A program made the position numbers and the translations under genes. Below, in pieces: positions 34,364-45,175 of a stretch of 64,000 nucleotides of DNA (position 1 is its first letter; each line of letters starts with the position of its first letter). This DNA is from Bubalus kerabau (taxonomy: Eukaryota; Chordata; Mammalia; Artiodactyla; Bovidae): positions 8,680,001-8,744,000 of the forward strand of contig NC_073642.1 of the NCBI RefSeq assembly GCF_029407905.1, read 5' to 3'. The notes under the pieces are model-generated. The model worked only from the letters and a program-made list of their open reading frames with translations. It made no database searches and was not told where the DNA came from.

Positions 34364-34558
34364 CAGTGACTTCCAAAATTGTGGGCTTATTAGAATCGCT
34401 TAGGGAATTATTATTTTTTTTAATTTCAAAGTTCAGGTCATACCCCAGACCAATTAAATCCATCTCTGGAAGGTAGGACACATATTTCATGGTTTTTTGT
34501 TTTTTTTTTTTTTTTTGTCCTTCAAGTGATTTCATTGTACAGAGTATGAGAACCATTG
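34364..34558 (+). mobile_element. MER5A (hAT-Charlie non-autonomous DNA transposon)
   Basis: It starts with cagtg and ends with gagtatgagaaccattg, the MER5A termini. Between them the order is attagaatcgcttagggaa, aagttcaggtcatacccca, gaccaattaaatcc and caagtgatttcattgta. An internal T-run (34498-34516) has expanded. hAT elements make 8-bp target repeats. The flanks ataaaggg and aattaggg are a decayed match (5 of 8). Confidence 0.8.
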
Positions 34559-34655
34559 AATTAGGGTTTATCCATACAGTGGAATGTTATGTAGCTGTTT
34601 AAGTAGATATCTTCAACATATATTAAGTGAGCAAAATAATAAGCAGAACAGTGTG
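34559..34655 (+). repeat. Continuation of the old L1 3' UTR
   Basis: The string tttatccatacagtggaatg followed by ttatgtagctgtttaag and gagcaaaataataagcagaa is the expected next part of the L1 3' UTR that stops at 33653. Confidence 0.8.
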
Positions 34656-35825
34656 CTGCTGTTGTTCAGTTGCTCAGTCATGTCCATCTCTTTATGACCC
34701 CATGGACTGCACCACGCCAGGCTTCCCTGTCCTTCACAGTCTCCTGGAGCTTGCTCACACTCATGTCCATCGAGTTGGTGATGTCATCCAACCATCTCAT
34801 CCTCTCTCATCCCCTTCTCCTCCTGCCTTCAATCTTTCCCAATATCGGGGTCTTTTCCAGTGAGTCAGCTCTTCACATCAGATGGTCAAAGTATTGGAGC
34901 TTCAGCTTCAGCATCAGTCCTTCCAATGAATATTCAGGATTGATTTCCTTTAGGATGGACTAGTTGGATCTTGCAGTCCAAGGGACTCTTAAGAGTCTTC
35001 TCCAACACCACAGCTCAAAGTCATCAAATCTGTGGCACTCAACCTTCTTTATAGTCCAACACTCACATCCATACATGACTACTGGAAAAACCACAGCTTT
35101 GACTATACTGACCTTTGTTGGCAAAGTAATGTCTCTGGTTTTTAATAGACTGTCTAGATTTGTCATAGCTTTTCTTCCAAGGAGCAAACATCTTTTAATT
35201 TCATGGCTGCAGTCAATATCTGCAGTGATTTTGGAGCCCAAGAAAATAAAGTCTGTCACACTGATTGCATTGTTTCCCCATCTATTTGCCATGAAGTGTT
35301 GGGACTGGATGCCATGATCTTAGTTTTCTGAATGTTGAATTTTAAGCCAGCTTTTTCACTTTACTCTTCCACTTTCATCAAGAGGCTCTTTAGTTCTTTT
35401 TCATTTTCTGCCGTAAGGGTGGTATCATCTGCGTATCTAAGGTTATTGATATTTCTCCCAGCAGTCTTGATTCCAGCTTGTGCTTCATCCAGCCCAGCGT
35501 TTCTCATAATGTACTCTGCATATAAGTTAAATAAGCAGGGTGACAATATACATCCTTGACGCACTCCTTTCCCAATTTTGAACCAGTCTGTTGCTCCATG
35601 TCTGGTTCTAACTGTTGCTTCTTGACCAGCATACAGGTTTCTTAGGAGTCAGGTAAGGGTATTCTCATCTCTTGAAGAATTTTCCAGTTTGTTGTGATCT
35701 ACACAGTCAAAAGCTTTAGCATAGTCAATGAAGCAGTAGTAGATATTTTTCTGGAATTCTTTTGATTTTCTATGATCCAATGGATGTTGGCAATTTGATC
35801 TCTGGTTCCTCTGCCTTTTCTCAAT
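34656..35825 (-). pseudogene. BovB LINE, 1.17-kb copy with reverse-transcriptase box
   Basis: Minus-strand BovB, continuous from the 3' end (ttgttcagttgctcagtc) into the reverse-transcriptase region. A minus-strand frame at 35361-35564 reads RQGCILSPCLFNLYAEYIMR and the catalytic YADD, encoded at 35424-35435. A second frame at 34960-35292 reads the downstream region (DFIFLGSKITADIDCSHEIK, then WCWRRLLRVPWTAR). The two lie in different frames, so the copy is dead. It is 5'-truncated after gcaatttgatctctggttcc and has no endonuclease domain. It sits inside the old L1. Confidence 0.94.
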
Positions 35826-35880
35826 CTCTTACTTGTGTGAAAGGCAAAAATAAAAACATTCATATTTGTCAAATACTGTA
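35826..35880 (+). repeat. Last piece of the interrupted L1 3' UTR
   Basis: The string cttacttgtgtgaaaggcaa and the following A-rich bases fit the end of the L1 3' UTR broken at 34655. Confidence 0.55.
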
Positions 35881-36369
35881 AGCAAAGTATGGGAAGGCAG
35901 ATTCTGTGTTGTATCTGATATACTAATATATATATATATTTTTTTTCATTTCTGAGCTACAAAGTTATTATCTATGCCAATTTTTTTTTTTAATTTTTCA
36001 TTGTGGAAAGTGCTAAGTTTGTCAATAATAATTTACCCTGTCCCACCATTAATCTGTATTTGTTTGGGAAAGTTATATAATGGATGATACATGTAACATG
36101 TTACACAGGGAGCAGAGAGGGACCCCTGGTTCCAGCTGTAGAACCTGGGATTCTCAGGACGACTGGGACTCCTTGGGTCAAGTGGGGCCACAGAGCTTAG
36201 TCCTGTCTCCGCCTCGTATGGTTCTGTGAGTGTCAGACTGAGGGTTCTGAGGCAAACCCTCCCGGAAACCTCACCTTCCCTTTGCCTGAATGTGCTGCTG
36301 AGTGGAGCCTCCTATACTGTCCCTTATGGCGCCCAGAGTTGCTTTGGATCGAGGTACGCTGGAGATGTG
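35881..36369. other. Unique sequence with an (AT)n stretch
   Basis: An AT-dinucleotide run followed by T-runs lies at about 35923-35948, with another T-run near 35981. No exon was recognised. Confidence 0.4.
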
Positions 36370-36720
36370 GTTGTGAATCCAGCAGATGAAAAAGAAGACA
36401 GACTATAAAGCCAGCAAGCGGGTAATCAGATAGGAAGGATGGTAGTTAAATCTCATGATGCAAATGAAACAGATTTGTGTAATAGTGGCCCGGAGGTGGG
36501 CGTGGTGGGCGTAGAAGTGACATTTGAGCAAGAGAGCTGAAAGGGGAGGAGGAGCCCGCCCACAGTCAGACAGAGGCGGGGTCTTCAGGGAGAGGCACTG
36601 GGGAAGGACCTTGTGGCGGAGCCAGCTTGAAAGTGGGTGCACTGTCGGGTCTGGAGACCAGAATGGACCGGTCTGTGGACACCTGGTGGGGGAGGAAAGC
36701 ACTTTGTGGATTTGCCTTTC
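36370..36720 (+). repeat. Possible second copy of the ancient repeat seen at 2.8-4.3 kb
   Basis: The strings gaagtgacatttgagcaaga and gaaaaagaagacagactataa resemble the same unnamed repeat family. Divergence is high, so this is a low-confidence call. Confidence 0.25.
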
Positions 36721-38459
36721 AGTTCTTGGTTCTTGCGTACACCACGCCAGCTGTCGGACTGTCATTGTGTCCCGGCCAGGCGGAGAAAGGAGCAGATATC
36801 TGGAGGCCTCTCTCTCTGAGATGCTCTGGGGGAAGGGGTGGCAGGAGCTGGTGAAAGGTCTGCTCAAGGTAGGGAGCATTTTTTAGGCTGAAGAAGAATT
36901 TGCCTCTTCTCGGGAGGGCAGAAAGGGGCCTGAGTGGCAGAGGAGACGGCAGGAACAGCTGCGTGTGTGCAGGGAACCATAGAGGGGCAAAACTGCCAGG
37001 ACCTCCACCTGGGGGTCGGGGGGTTGGGGGTACGTGTCAGCCAGTAGCCAGCTCGGAGAGCACCCTCTGAGTGAGCTGGGGGCGGGGAGAGGCTGAGGAC
37101 CGCGCGCAGAGGTGCGCAAGTCCAGAGCATGCTTACCGCAGGCCTACATCTCCGTAGACACATCAGAAGCCGACACCACTTTTGCCCTCGGGAAGTTCAG
37201 TTGTCTCCCGAGGTGGCCAGAGCTGCGATCCGAGTCTGCACGCAGTATTGGCCGGGCCATCAGGGGCACTGAGAGGCGCGGGCTGCAGGGGCGGGAAGTG
37301 GTGGAGAACAGCGGCCTCTCCCGGGCTGGCAGGGGATAGCACAGAAGGAGAAGACTGAGTGAAGGGCGTGAAGGGTGTGTATGGCGGGCACTGGGGCCTG
37401 CGACCGGAACCGAGTGCCCCAAGGGAGGTTGGTTGGAAGGAAGGAGGCTGCAGACCTGGGGGCTGGGTCTAGGGTGGAAGAGACAAGGGCACTAACTCCA
37501 CGCCGCAGGCAGTGGGGGCGAGGCGCTATTGGAGCAGGCAGACAACAGAGGCTGGCAATCCGTGGAGCTGGGGGGTGGGGGGTGGGGTGATACAGAGGAC
37601 CCCCAGGTTCACTCTTAAGTTGCATCCTGCAAGGAGCCCTTTGTATCTTTATTTTTAAAGCTCTCCAGCAGTCTGGCTGTCTGGCCACGGGTGGCAACAT
37701 GGCTTACCATGAGAGTGTAGAGTCAGCAGGCAACCAGGTGTCCTGGAGATCCCGCCTGTGTCCAGCCCCACCCCCCTTCCCTTCTCCATCAGCGCCGGGA
37801 GGCCTCTCTGTGGACTCTCCCAGGAAGGTAGAGTCTGGAGACCTCTGTGTTGATTGTGCCCCTCCTGGAAGCAGCCCCAGGAGCTGCCGGGCTTGGGGGA
37901 GCAGCACCTCCATGGTGGAAGCTGCCAATTTTCTTGCTGAGGTCCCAGGAGGATGGTGAGGCCAGGAGGAGGAGTGGATTGTGATTCAAGTCAAACTAGA
38001 TCAGGAGTTACCTTGGCATGCGTGCAATATCCTGGGTGAACTACCCCCTCTATGGAAAATGCAAGTTAACTGTTTATTTCTTGTCAAAGGAGCTTAATAC
38101 AACATCATCTCAGTTTCTTTTTATATGTATGTTTCCAAACAGGGTCAGCCCTGAGTGAGATCACAGCTCCAAAAACTTGTGATGAAAAGGTCTAACAAGG
38201 CGTCTAATTCACCTCTGTGAAGGGCACATTATGTAAGCAAACAATTTTTAGTACCAGGGTTTAAAATCACTTCTGCAGAGACAAAAGTATACACTGTGGA
38301 GGGAGCGGGGAAAGGGAGAGTCAAGTGAATCGGCCCTCGCCCGTTCCCTTTTGGGAGTTTTTAAGTTGTAGGAAGAAAAAGGAGAGCGAGAATTGTAGAA
38401 ACAAAACCTTTTTGGTTTTTCCACCGAACAAAAATGATGGGAAGCTGCAAGTCAGCAGT
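36721..38459. other. GC-moderate unique sequence, no supported gene
   Basis: G-runs near 37011-37030 and 37570-37588 could stack as quadruplexes. Overlapping unsupported frames occur on both strands (up to 158 codons). No exon was recognised. Confidence 0.4.
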
Positions 38460-39010
38460 TCTCGCCCAGGGGATCTAAAGGGCGCCCACTCATGTCTGCT
38501 TTTCTGGGGGGCCCTCGGCCGTCTCACCACCGCGGGTTCCTTTTGTCTCGGGGCCGCCCGGGCTCGGGGCGAGGACCAGGGCAGCGGGCATCCCGCGCCC
38601 TCCCCGCCGCGGCAGACCGAGGTTGTTTACTACTTTCTACTCCGAGTGGCACGCCAATCACGAGGACCCGCCCTCCCCGCCGCCCAATCGGCTCGCTGGG
38701 AAAGTCCACTGAACCAGGGGCCCGGGCGGCGACTGGCCGGCACGGCCGTCAGTCAAGCGCGCATCCCGCAAGGATGCGGCGGGAGTGTTGGGGCAGCGAT
38801 CAGCAGAGCGGAGGAGTAACCTTCCCCATAAACAAGATGTGCGCCCCCACCCCTCCCCCCCCCCCATAAAACGGGGGTGCGGGCACCGAAGCGTGACCCA
38901 GCCCTGGGGCCTCAGCGAAGCCGAGCGAGCGGCGCGCGGAGCCGGGGAATCCCTCCCTCCCTCCGCTAAGCCTCCCGCCCACCGCCGCAGTTGTAAACAC
39001 GTTTCCCTCC
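38460..39010. promoter_or_regulatory. Strong CpG island, promoter candidate
   Basis: By hand count about 55 CpG occur in roughly 540 bp, with high GC and no repeat. This is the densest island in the window. CCAAT boxes on the plus strand lie at 38654-38658 and 38684-38688, 30 bp apart. The unit ccccataaa occurs at 38824-38832 and 38862-38870, the second as a weak TATA-like cataaaac after a C-run. A polypyrimidine tract followed by cag near 39010-39034 could act as a splice acceptor. Motif orientation suggests transcription to the right. The transcript is unknown, because no exon or protein was recognised. Confidence 0.65.
38654..38688 (+). promoter_or_regulatory. Paired CCAAT (NF-Y) boxes 30 bp apart
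   Basis: CGCCAATCA (box at 38654-38658) and CCCAATCG (box at 38684-38688) face the same way and are three helical turns apart, the spacing typical of cooperative NF-Y promoters. Binding is inferred. Confidence 0.55.
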
Positions 39011-40330
39011 ATGTCTGTTTTCCTTCTCGCAGTGGCCATTACAGGCTGCTGTTTACCAGAATCTCGCAGGGCACGGACGGCCTTCTGGACCCCGTCCTCC
39101 ATTGCCCGCGCCCCCCCTGCCCTCATGCTGGCCTCTTTCTTTTCCCTCCGGCTAATCTTGCAGACTGAAGGAGGCTGGGTTGCCATCAGGCTGGTTTTCC
39201 TTTGATTCCTGCCCATGTGGGACAAGTCACGCTTTGTCAACATGCACCATTTTCTGCGGAGATCGTGCTTCCTTTTTAAATTGCGTGCTTGGGCTAGACG
39301 GATTTTGGTTAGGAACACTGCACACGAAACTGGCGCAGCTCGGGAAGGACTGGGTGGGTTTTTGGTTGTTGTTGTTGTGACTGTTTGGGGATGCTTGAAT
39401 GCTATTTTAATTCTGCGTTTCCTTCTAAAACGGGTCTTGAATGTCTCACCCACTAGTAGGAGATCTGCTGCTCTACCATCACCAGCAGCACACGCAAGAA
39501 AGACAGCATTGTGTTGAGCTCAATGTTTTTGTACCTTCCTCCGTGGTCTGAATCAGGTTTCCCATTTCCAGCTGCACAATGTGGTTGTATTCAGTGTGAT
39601 AGGGGCGTAGTGGACAGGAATTATTTGTGACAGGGCTGCCTGGAAGATGCGGACTGGAGTTTGCGCGGCCGGGAGCAGCTTCAGTGTCTGAGGCTTCTCT
39701 GTTATGCTACAGAGGCTCTGAGCAGGAAGCGCAGGCAGAATGGCAAAATCCAGCATGAGCATGTGGCATTTGGTTCCAAAATGCCCCCCCCTTTTTAGGA
39801 GCGGCTGTTCCAGATGACATCCAGTCTTGTTTAGCGATTCTTTTCAAAAGAAAGGAAAAGTGCTCTATAAAGAGAGCTTGTTTGGGGATATTTTGTGAGA
39901 AGCCCCGTCAACAAAAAATAAATGATTTTGAGGTTCTGGTTTGCTGAGTGGAGGTTAGGCCTCCTTCGGGCCTGAATCACAGTCACAAAAAGAGAAGGCC
40001 TCTGCTTCTTGGTTTATGATAACTGCAGAAACGCAGCAGAGCTGCAGCCGTGGGGCAGGACATGTCAGCCCTGCAGCCTGTGTGCTTCCTCAGCAGTGGG
40101 GCGTGTGAGGTGCTTACCGGGAATGAAAGGAGGGAAGGATACAATACAAATATAAATATAAAGAATGGTACGTGGTGGTCGTCATGATTTGCAAGAGCAG
40201 CTTCCAGGCCACTTAAACCCTAGGAAATATGTCCCATTTCAACTTAGCCGTCCCATCCGATTTGGATTTCTTTCCCTGTCTCTCTCCCCCTGCTCTCGCT
40301 GTCCCTTTGCACTCCACAACTAGGATAATT
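39011..40330. other. Unique sequence downstream of the CpG island
   Basis: CpG density falls off quickly. A 217-codon minus-strand frame (38800-39453) starts here but overlaps plus-strand frames and has no recognised domain. The bases gctctataaagagagc (39862-39877) are a small inverted repeat containing a TATA-like core, probably chance. Confidence 0.4.
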
Positions 40331-41340
40331 TTCCTGAGAGGAGGGGTCTCGGCGCGTGGGTTGGGAGAGGGGCCAGGGCGGAGTTCCGCCCAGCCTTGGG
40401 GGCCCTGCGGTTCTGGGTGGCATTGTCGCGCCCCCCCCCCCCCCCCCCCGCCCCGTGTGAAGTTTCAGACAGGGCGAAGGCAGGCAAAGGGGCACTGCAG
40501 CCTCAGGCAGGGTGCTGTCACGCTCTGAGCCCCAGCTTTGGCCCTCCTGAGCTCGCGGGGGCCATTCCTTTGACCCCTGTGAGCCTCGGCGTCCCCCCGG
40601 GGTGAGATGGAAAGCATGACGCCCTGTGCAGGCTTGTGAGGCCTAGGGAAGCTCCCCAGGAAGGGCGCCTGGCTCCCTGCGGGGCCCCTGGAGGTGCCCT
40701 ACTGGCCTCTGCTCAACCCTCCTTCTCGCGGCCCCTTCCCGCGGGCCTCCTCCTGGTTTGGAGTGGCACACTGAGCTCATCTTTTGCTGGCTTTCTCTGT
40801 CACCTGCTCTTCCCTGGCCAGGTCAGCCTGTTCGTTTTTCCACGCCAACAGCCTCTCCGTGCCAGTAAGTCACGTCTGAATAACCAAAGCCTGTTTCCCT
40901 GCATGAGGACGCCAGGGCAGGCGGGTCCGGGAGCCAAGCGGCTTGTTCAGATAGAGCGGGGGGAGCAGGAGAGCCCCGGCGGCTCTGCCGACCTTGGTGG
41001 CTGGAGACCGGTTTGGAATCACCTTTAATCCCACCCCAGGGTCAGGTTCCCCAGGGCTTTCCCGCGTGATTGGGCAGGGAGCTCGTGCTGATCTGGCTGT
41101 AGCCCTCCCCACACCCGCCTCCAGACCCCTCAGCGCCCCTGGCTGGGTGTGGCGCCCGCGGCCACTCCTGACCAGCCTCCCCAGTTCTGGGTGTCCCCCA
41201 GACCCACCCAGTCCAGCTTCCAGAGCTAGCTGCAGCCCGCCCCTCCCCACAGCCCTCCCCGCGGCTCTGGCCCCTCACTCTCCGCCCCTGTGAGCCTCAT
41301 CCTTAGCACCCGGGGGACCCCCACCCTGGCCTGGGTTGCG
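40331..41340. other. GC-rich segment with scattered CpG
   Basis: High GC over about 1 kb, with less regular CpG than the island at 38.5 kb. Several overlapping frames on both strands are unsupported. It includes the 19-base C-run at 40431. Confidence 0.4.
40431..40449. repeat. Poly-C tract (19 C)
   Basis: Nineteen uninterrupted C bases, then gcccc. The opposite strand is a G-run able to form G-quadruplexes. The exact length is unreliable in sequencing data. Confidence 0.85.
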
Positions 41341-41409
41341 TCCTCCAGGGCCTCGGGGGCATCTTTTACTTTCACGGCATCCCCCAGCCTGAGTCATATA
41401 ATGTCACAC

Positions 41410-41585
41410 AATGGCACCCCGGGCTCCGGAGCCAGACACACTGGCACCGTGGCCACATGACCAACCCTCTGAGCCTGTCTTCCCTCCTCTGTAAAGAGAG
41501 GTGACAATACCTGTCCCTTGGGGGAGCCATGAGGATTAACTGTGCTTGGCACCAAGTTGGCTCTTGGGAAGTGTGAGTTATGGTA
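41410..41585 (-). repeat. MIR SINE fragment
   Basis: Reverse-complement MIR order: gggctccggagccagacaca, tgagcctgtcttccctcct, ctgtaaagagaggtgacaa, tacctgtcccttgg, then gaggattaactgtgcttggc. Confidence 0.75.
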
Positions 41586-42249
41586 AGCGGTTCTTGTCAG
41601 CCATAGATGGAGATGAACAAGGACCTCTGAGAGAGTAGGAAGTGGAGCCATTGATGTTGCTGCCTTTCCTCCATAAGAACAGGTGCCCATTGCTCTTTTT
41701 ATACCTTTCTGTGTTTTACTTAGCCAGCCCTTGATAAATATTAAACAAAAAAAAGTTAGCTCTTCATGTGTATAAATTTAAAATCTGTTGCTTTGTCAAT
41801 AGTGATTTTTATGAAATCACTTATAAGTCAGGCTAGAAGCCCTCATTTGAAGGAATTGGGCCAAACAGGAAAATCTGAGCCCCTTGCTTGAAGACAGAGT
41901 GGTCCAATACATACCAGGGGCCCAGCGGGTCCTTACTGAACCATTGTCAAGTATGTGTTAAAAACAAATGGGAAGTTCTGAACAGAGGGGGAAAGCATGA
42001 TGGCACTTGAGGTGCCCCAGCTCCTTCAAGTGCCATGCAGCTGGTTAGACTGCAGAAGCAGGCAGGCCCCTGACGTGGGATGGCCATGGTGTCCAACGCA
42101 TGAGGCTCTGCATAGAGGACAAGGACAGGGTCACTGTGACGCCGGCTGTCACTGTGGGAGAGGTGTGGAGTGTGCTGAGCTCTGCCCACTGCTGGGACCC
42201 AGGCACCTTCCCTGATGCTCTGTAGCCCTGAGCCATTAAGACTATTGAG
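41586..42249. other. Unique sequence, no gene seen
   Basis: No exon, RNA gene or repeat recognised. Confidence 0.4.
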
Positions 42250-42330
42250 TTCTGTTCAGAAAACATTTGTGGGATGCCTGTGGGCAGGTGCTTGGCTGAA
42301 CTCTAGGGGTACAAAGAGGCAGAGCCATGC
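42250..42330 (-). repeat. L2-type fragment
   Basis: The string cagaaaacatttgtgggatg, then aggtgcttggctgaactcta and ggggtacaaagagg, follows the reverse complement of the L2 3' end. Confidence 0.4.
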
Positions 42331-42439
42331 CCAGCTCCTTCCTTGAAAGTGTGCCCAGGACCATCATCACCTTCCTGACCCAAGCAGGAATTGTGTAACC
42401 TGGCATTATGATGAACCTGGTCCATAATTATCGCCAGGG

Positions 42440-42530
42440 CAGCTTTTCCAATTATACAACTCCAGCTCTGTGACCTTGGGTAAGTCACTTAATTTCCCTA
42501 AGCCTTGATTTCCCACTCCTCCTGGCAGAG
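42440..42530 (-). repeat. MIR fragment
   Basis: The string ctctgtgaccttgggtaagt followed by cacttaatttccctaagcc is a clear reverse-complement MIR match. Confidence 0.65.
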
Positions 42531-42789
42531 AAAATATCAGAGTGGGGGCGGGGGGAGGTGGTGGTAGAGGCAATAACAAGTATAAAATACTTAGTGCTAT
42601 GCTTTTTGGAAGGAGCCATTGATGGAAGATACTAAACGGTAGCCTGCAAAGTTGCATGAATCAGTCGGCTGAGTTATTTTCAGTTTGTATCTGAAAATAA
42701 AGGGTGGATTGCTCTCCAAATATAAAAGAATTGGATCCAGTCTCTAAAAGGATGTTTGCTATTCTTCGGCAAAATACCATTCTTCTTAA

Positions 42790-42960
42790 GTTTCATTCAA
42801 TCATTCCACAAAAATCTGAGCATCTGTTTTGTCCCAGGCACTGTGCTTGTAATGGGTGTACAATAGCAAACAGAACACTTGCTTTCTGCTCACATCAAGC
42901 TGACAGTTGGGCAGGGAATGCAGACATTAAATAAAGAGAAGTGTGATGATGGCCATATAG
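42790..42960 (-). repeat. L2 LINE fragment
   Basis: The order tttcattcaatcattccaca, gtcccaggcactgtgcttg, taatgggtgtacaatagcaa, then cagacattaaataaagag matches the reverse complement of L2. Confidence 0.55.
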
Positions 42961-43419
42961 GGGGAAGCCTGGTATGTGTTTTAATATGTAACACCTGCTG
43001 TGTGTTTTAATGTTGAAATGAATCTTGGGAAGGTGTTTCCATCTGAAAATAATGATCTACCCTTTTGCCTGCGAACACCTCTGTTCTCTGTAGGCAACAG
43101 GAATCCTTGTTCATGTTTTGGGTGAGAGATTCTGTTGATAGGGAATAGGGGGGTTCACGATAGAAAGTACACTAGACATGATACGGAGGAGAGACTACGT
43201 ATTGGATTTTCCTTGGCTTGAGCACTGATGTGGCTTAGGGAAAACAGTTGTGTGCAAGTAGAAAACTGTTGCTTAGCTACCCTTAAGTGACCCCCAAATT
43301 CAGGTAAACCATTTTGTGCAGAGTTTTAAAAATAAACGTACATACCCATAGCTCACAGCTTCTGGTCTTTGATCTGGACCAGAGTTGTCCTGTGGACCTT
43401 TATGAGGTGGTGGCAGAGT
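42961..43419. other. Unique sequence, no gene seen
   Basis: No exon or repeat recognised. Confidence 0.4.
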
Positions 43420-43595
43420 TCGACATCTGCCCTGTCCAGTACGGGAGCCGCTAGCCACGTCTGACAGCGGAGCACCTGAAATGTGGCTACTGGGACTGAG
43501 AGATGCATTTCAGACTGTATTTAATTTTTAATTAATTTAAATATAAATAGCCACATGCCGCTGAGGTTTGTGGCCACAAGTCCATATGGTTCCAG
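43420..43595. mobile_element. Ancient DNA-transposon-like fossil with inverted ends
   Basis: The motif gccgctagccacgtctg on the left and aatagccacatgccgctg on the right flank an AT-rich core (ttaatttttaattaatttaa). This matches a common mammalian repeat with 'tagccacatgtggct' near both ends, probably a non-autonomous hAT-type element. I am not sure of the family name. Confidence 0.5.
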
Positions 43596-45004
43596 ACACA
43601 AGATTAACTGACAAAATACTTTCCTCTTAAAGTACATGTTTATTTTCACAAGGGTAACTAAGACCTGTGTATTTTACTTTTCCTGTCATATTTCAGGTTA
43701 ATAAAGGGGGTGTGCAAAATTTTAAAAATGCAACACGATCAGACCAGCTGTCTAATTGCACACATTTTCTGGAGCTATTGTTGATTATCAGCAAATGCTA
43801 AATACTCCTAATGACCTAAGAACTATAAAACAAGCAAGTCATCTTCTGTAACTGAATTCCAGTGGGTTTCCTGGTTGAGAGACGACTCAGAACAGCTTCA
43901 AGGTTCTATCAAGTGGCTGTTGACTCACAGACATGCAAAAGCTTTTGTGGCTGTGAAAGTAAGATGGGTTTTAGAAATTTTGAAACAAAACTGAAACTCT
44001 CATTTAAGGTTAAATTTTGAGTGGCGTTGATTTTATTTCTTCTTCTGGCTCATCTGTGGGATTCCCCACCCCCAACCCCCGTCCCTGCTTTGTTGTTTCA
44101 TCAGGTAGTGAGAATAAAGCCTGGCTGGTCAGTTTCAATTTTATTTAAATTCATTTTGTCTTCATTCCTTCTAATCTAGCACAGTCCTGTGATGCACTGT
44201 GATCGGAGTGTTCCCAGGAAACATTGACATATAAAAACAATTTTCATGAAAACATTTCCACTTATATTTAATTTTTCTTCTCAATAGAAAAATATTTCCA
44301 ACTTAATCCTCCCTCTCCCCTCTTGAAATGAACTGCATGCTTTAGAAATAACATCAATCCACCCAAGTCCACAAGGACAATCTCAGCCATTTAATGGAGT
44401 TTACAGAATGGTCTGGTGCAGAGGCACAGACTGCCTTTCAGGATGCTAACGAATGTGGGCAGGCCCCCCGCCCAGACCGGGTCGCCCACCCAGTAGCTGA
44501 ACAGACAGCACAGCACTCAGCTGTTCCACAGAGTCATCTCGCTCCATCTTAAACCATCACCATCATTTTTATTTTGAACAGCTTGTGTTTGCCAAGGCCA
44601 GCTGATGTTGAAACTTCCTGTTTCCAAACCCCATCTGACATCTGGAATCAGCTTTGCTAGAAGGTGTTCAAACAGGCTGCAGAGTGGCTCAGCCCTTCCT
44701 TAAGGAATGGCAGGCAAGCGTGCCCCTCTCAAGGCTGGACTTGGGCTTTCCCTCCCTCCTACCCCTTTGTCTGGTTTTTGTTCCTCAGTGATTTCCCCTT
44801 ACTAGGAAGCCCAGCCCCAGGGGAAGGTGAGCCTCTTCTTCCAAGGAAAAACTCAAAAAGACTTGGCCAACAGAGAGACACATTCAGTTTGAGCTCCACT
44901 ATGCAAAGCCTGTGAATACTGGGGTCTGTGCAAAAATTTAGCACACACCTGCATAAAGATGAGTGCTTACAACACAGGGGTCAGGCTCATTTCATTTGTT
45001 TGCA
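43596..45004. other. Unique sequence, no gene seen
   Basis: Includes a C-run cluster at 44064-44084 (four C-tracts). No exon or RNA gene was recognised. Confidence 0.4.
44064..44084 (-). repeat. G-quadruplex-type motif (minus strand)
   Basis: The plus strand reads cccc-a-ccccc-aa-ccccc-gt-ccc. The minus strand therefore has four G-tracts with 1-2 base loops, which meets the usual quadruplex pattern. Confidence 0.6.
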
Positions 45005-45175
45005 ACCACCTGTGAGTAGAGTCTACTAACATTGTTTTACTGATGAGCAAAGGAAGGCTTGAAGAAATAAACTGTCCATGTTCACACATCCAGTAGGTGG
45101 GCAAAACGGGATTTGAACTGAGATCTGCCCAGCTTTTAAATGTATGCTTTTCTGTGCTCTGCGGCACCTACCATC
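45005..45175 (+). repeat. MIR SINE fragment
   Basis: MIR order: ttgttttactgatgagcaaa, aagaaataaactgtccatgt, cacacatccagtaggtgggc, then gggatttgaactgagatctg. Confidence 0.75.

Noticed and set aside
38800..39453. 217-codon minus-strand open frame, the longest in the window
   Set aside because: It runs across the edge of a CpG island, overlaps plus-strand frames, and has a low-complexity basic composition with no known domain.
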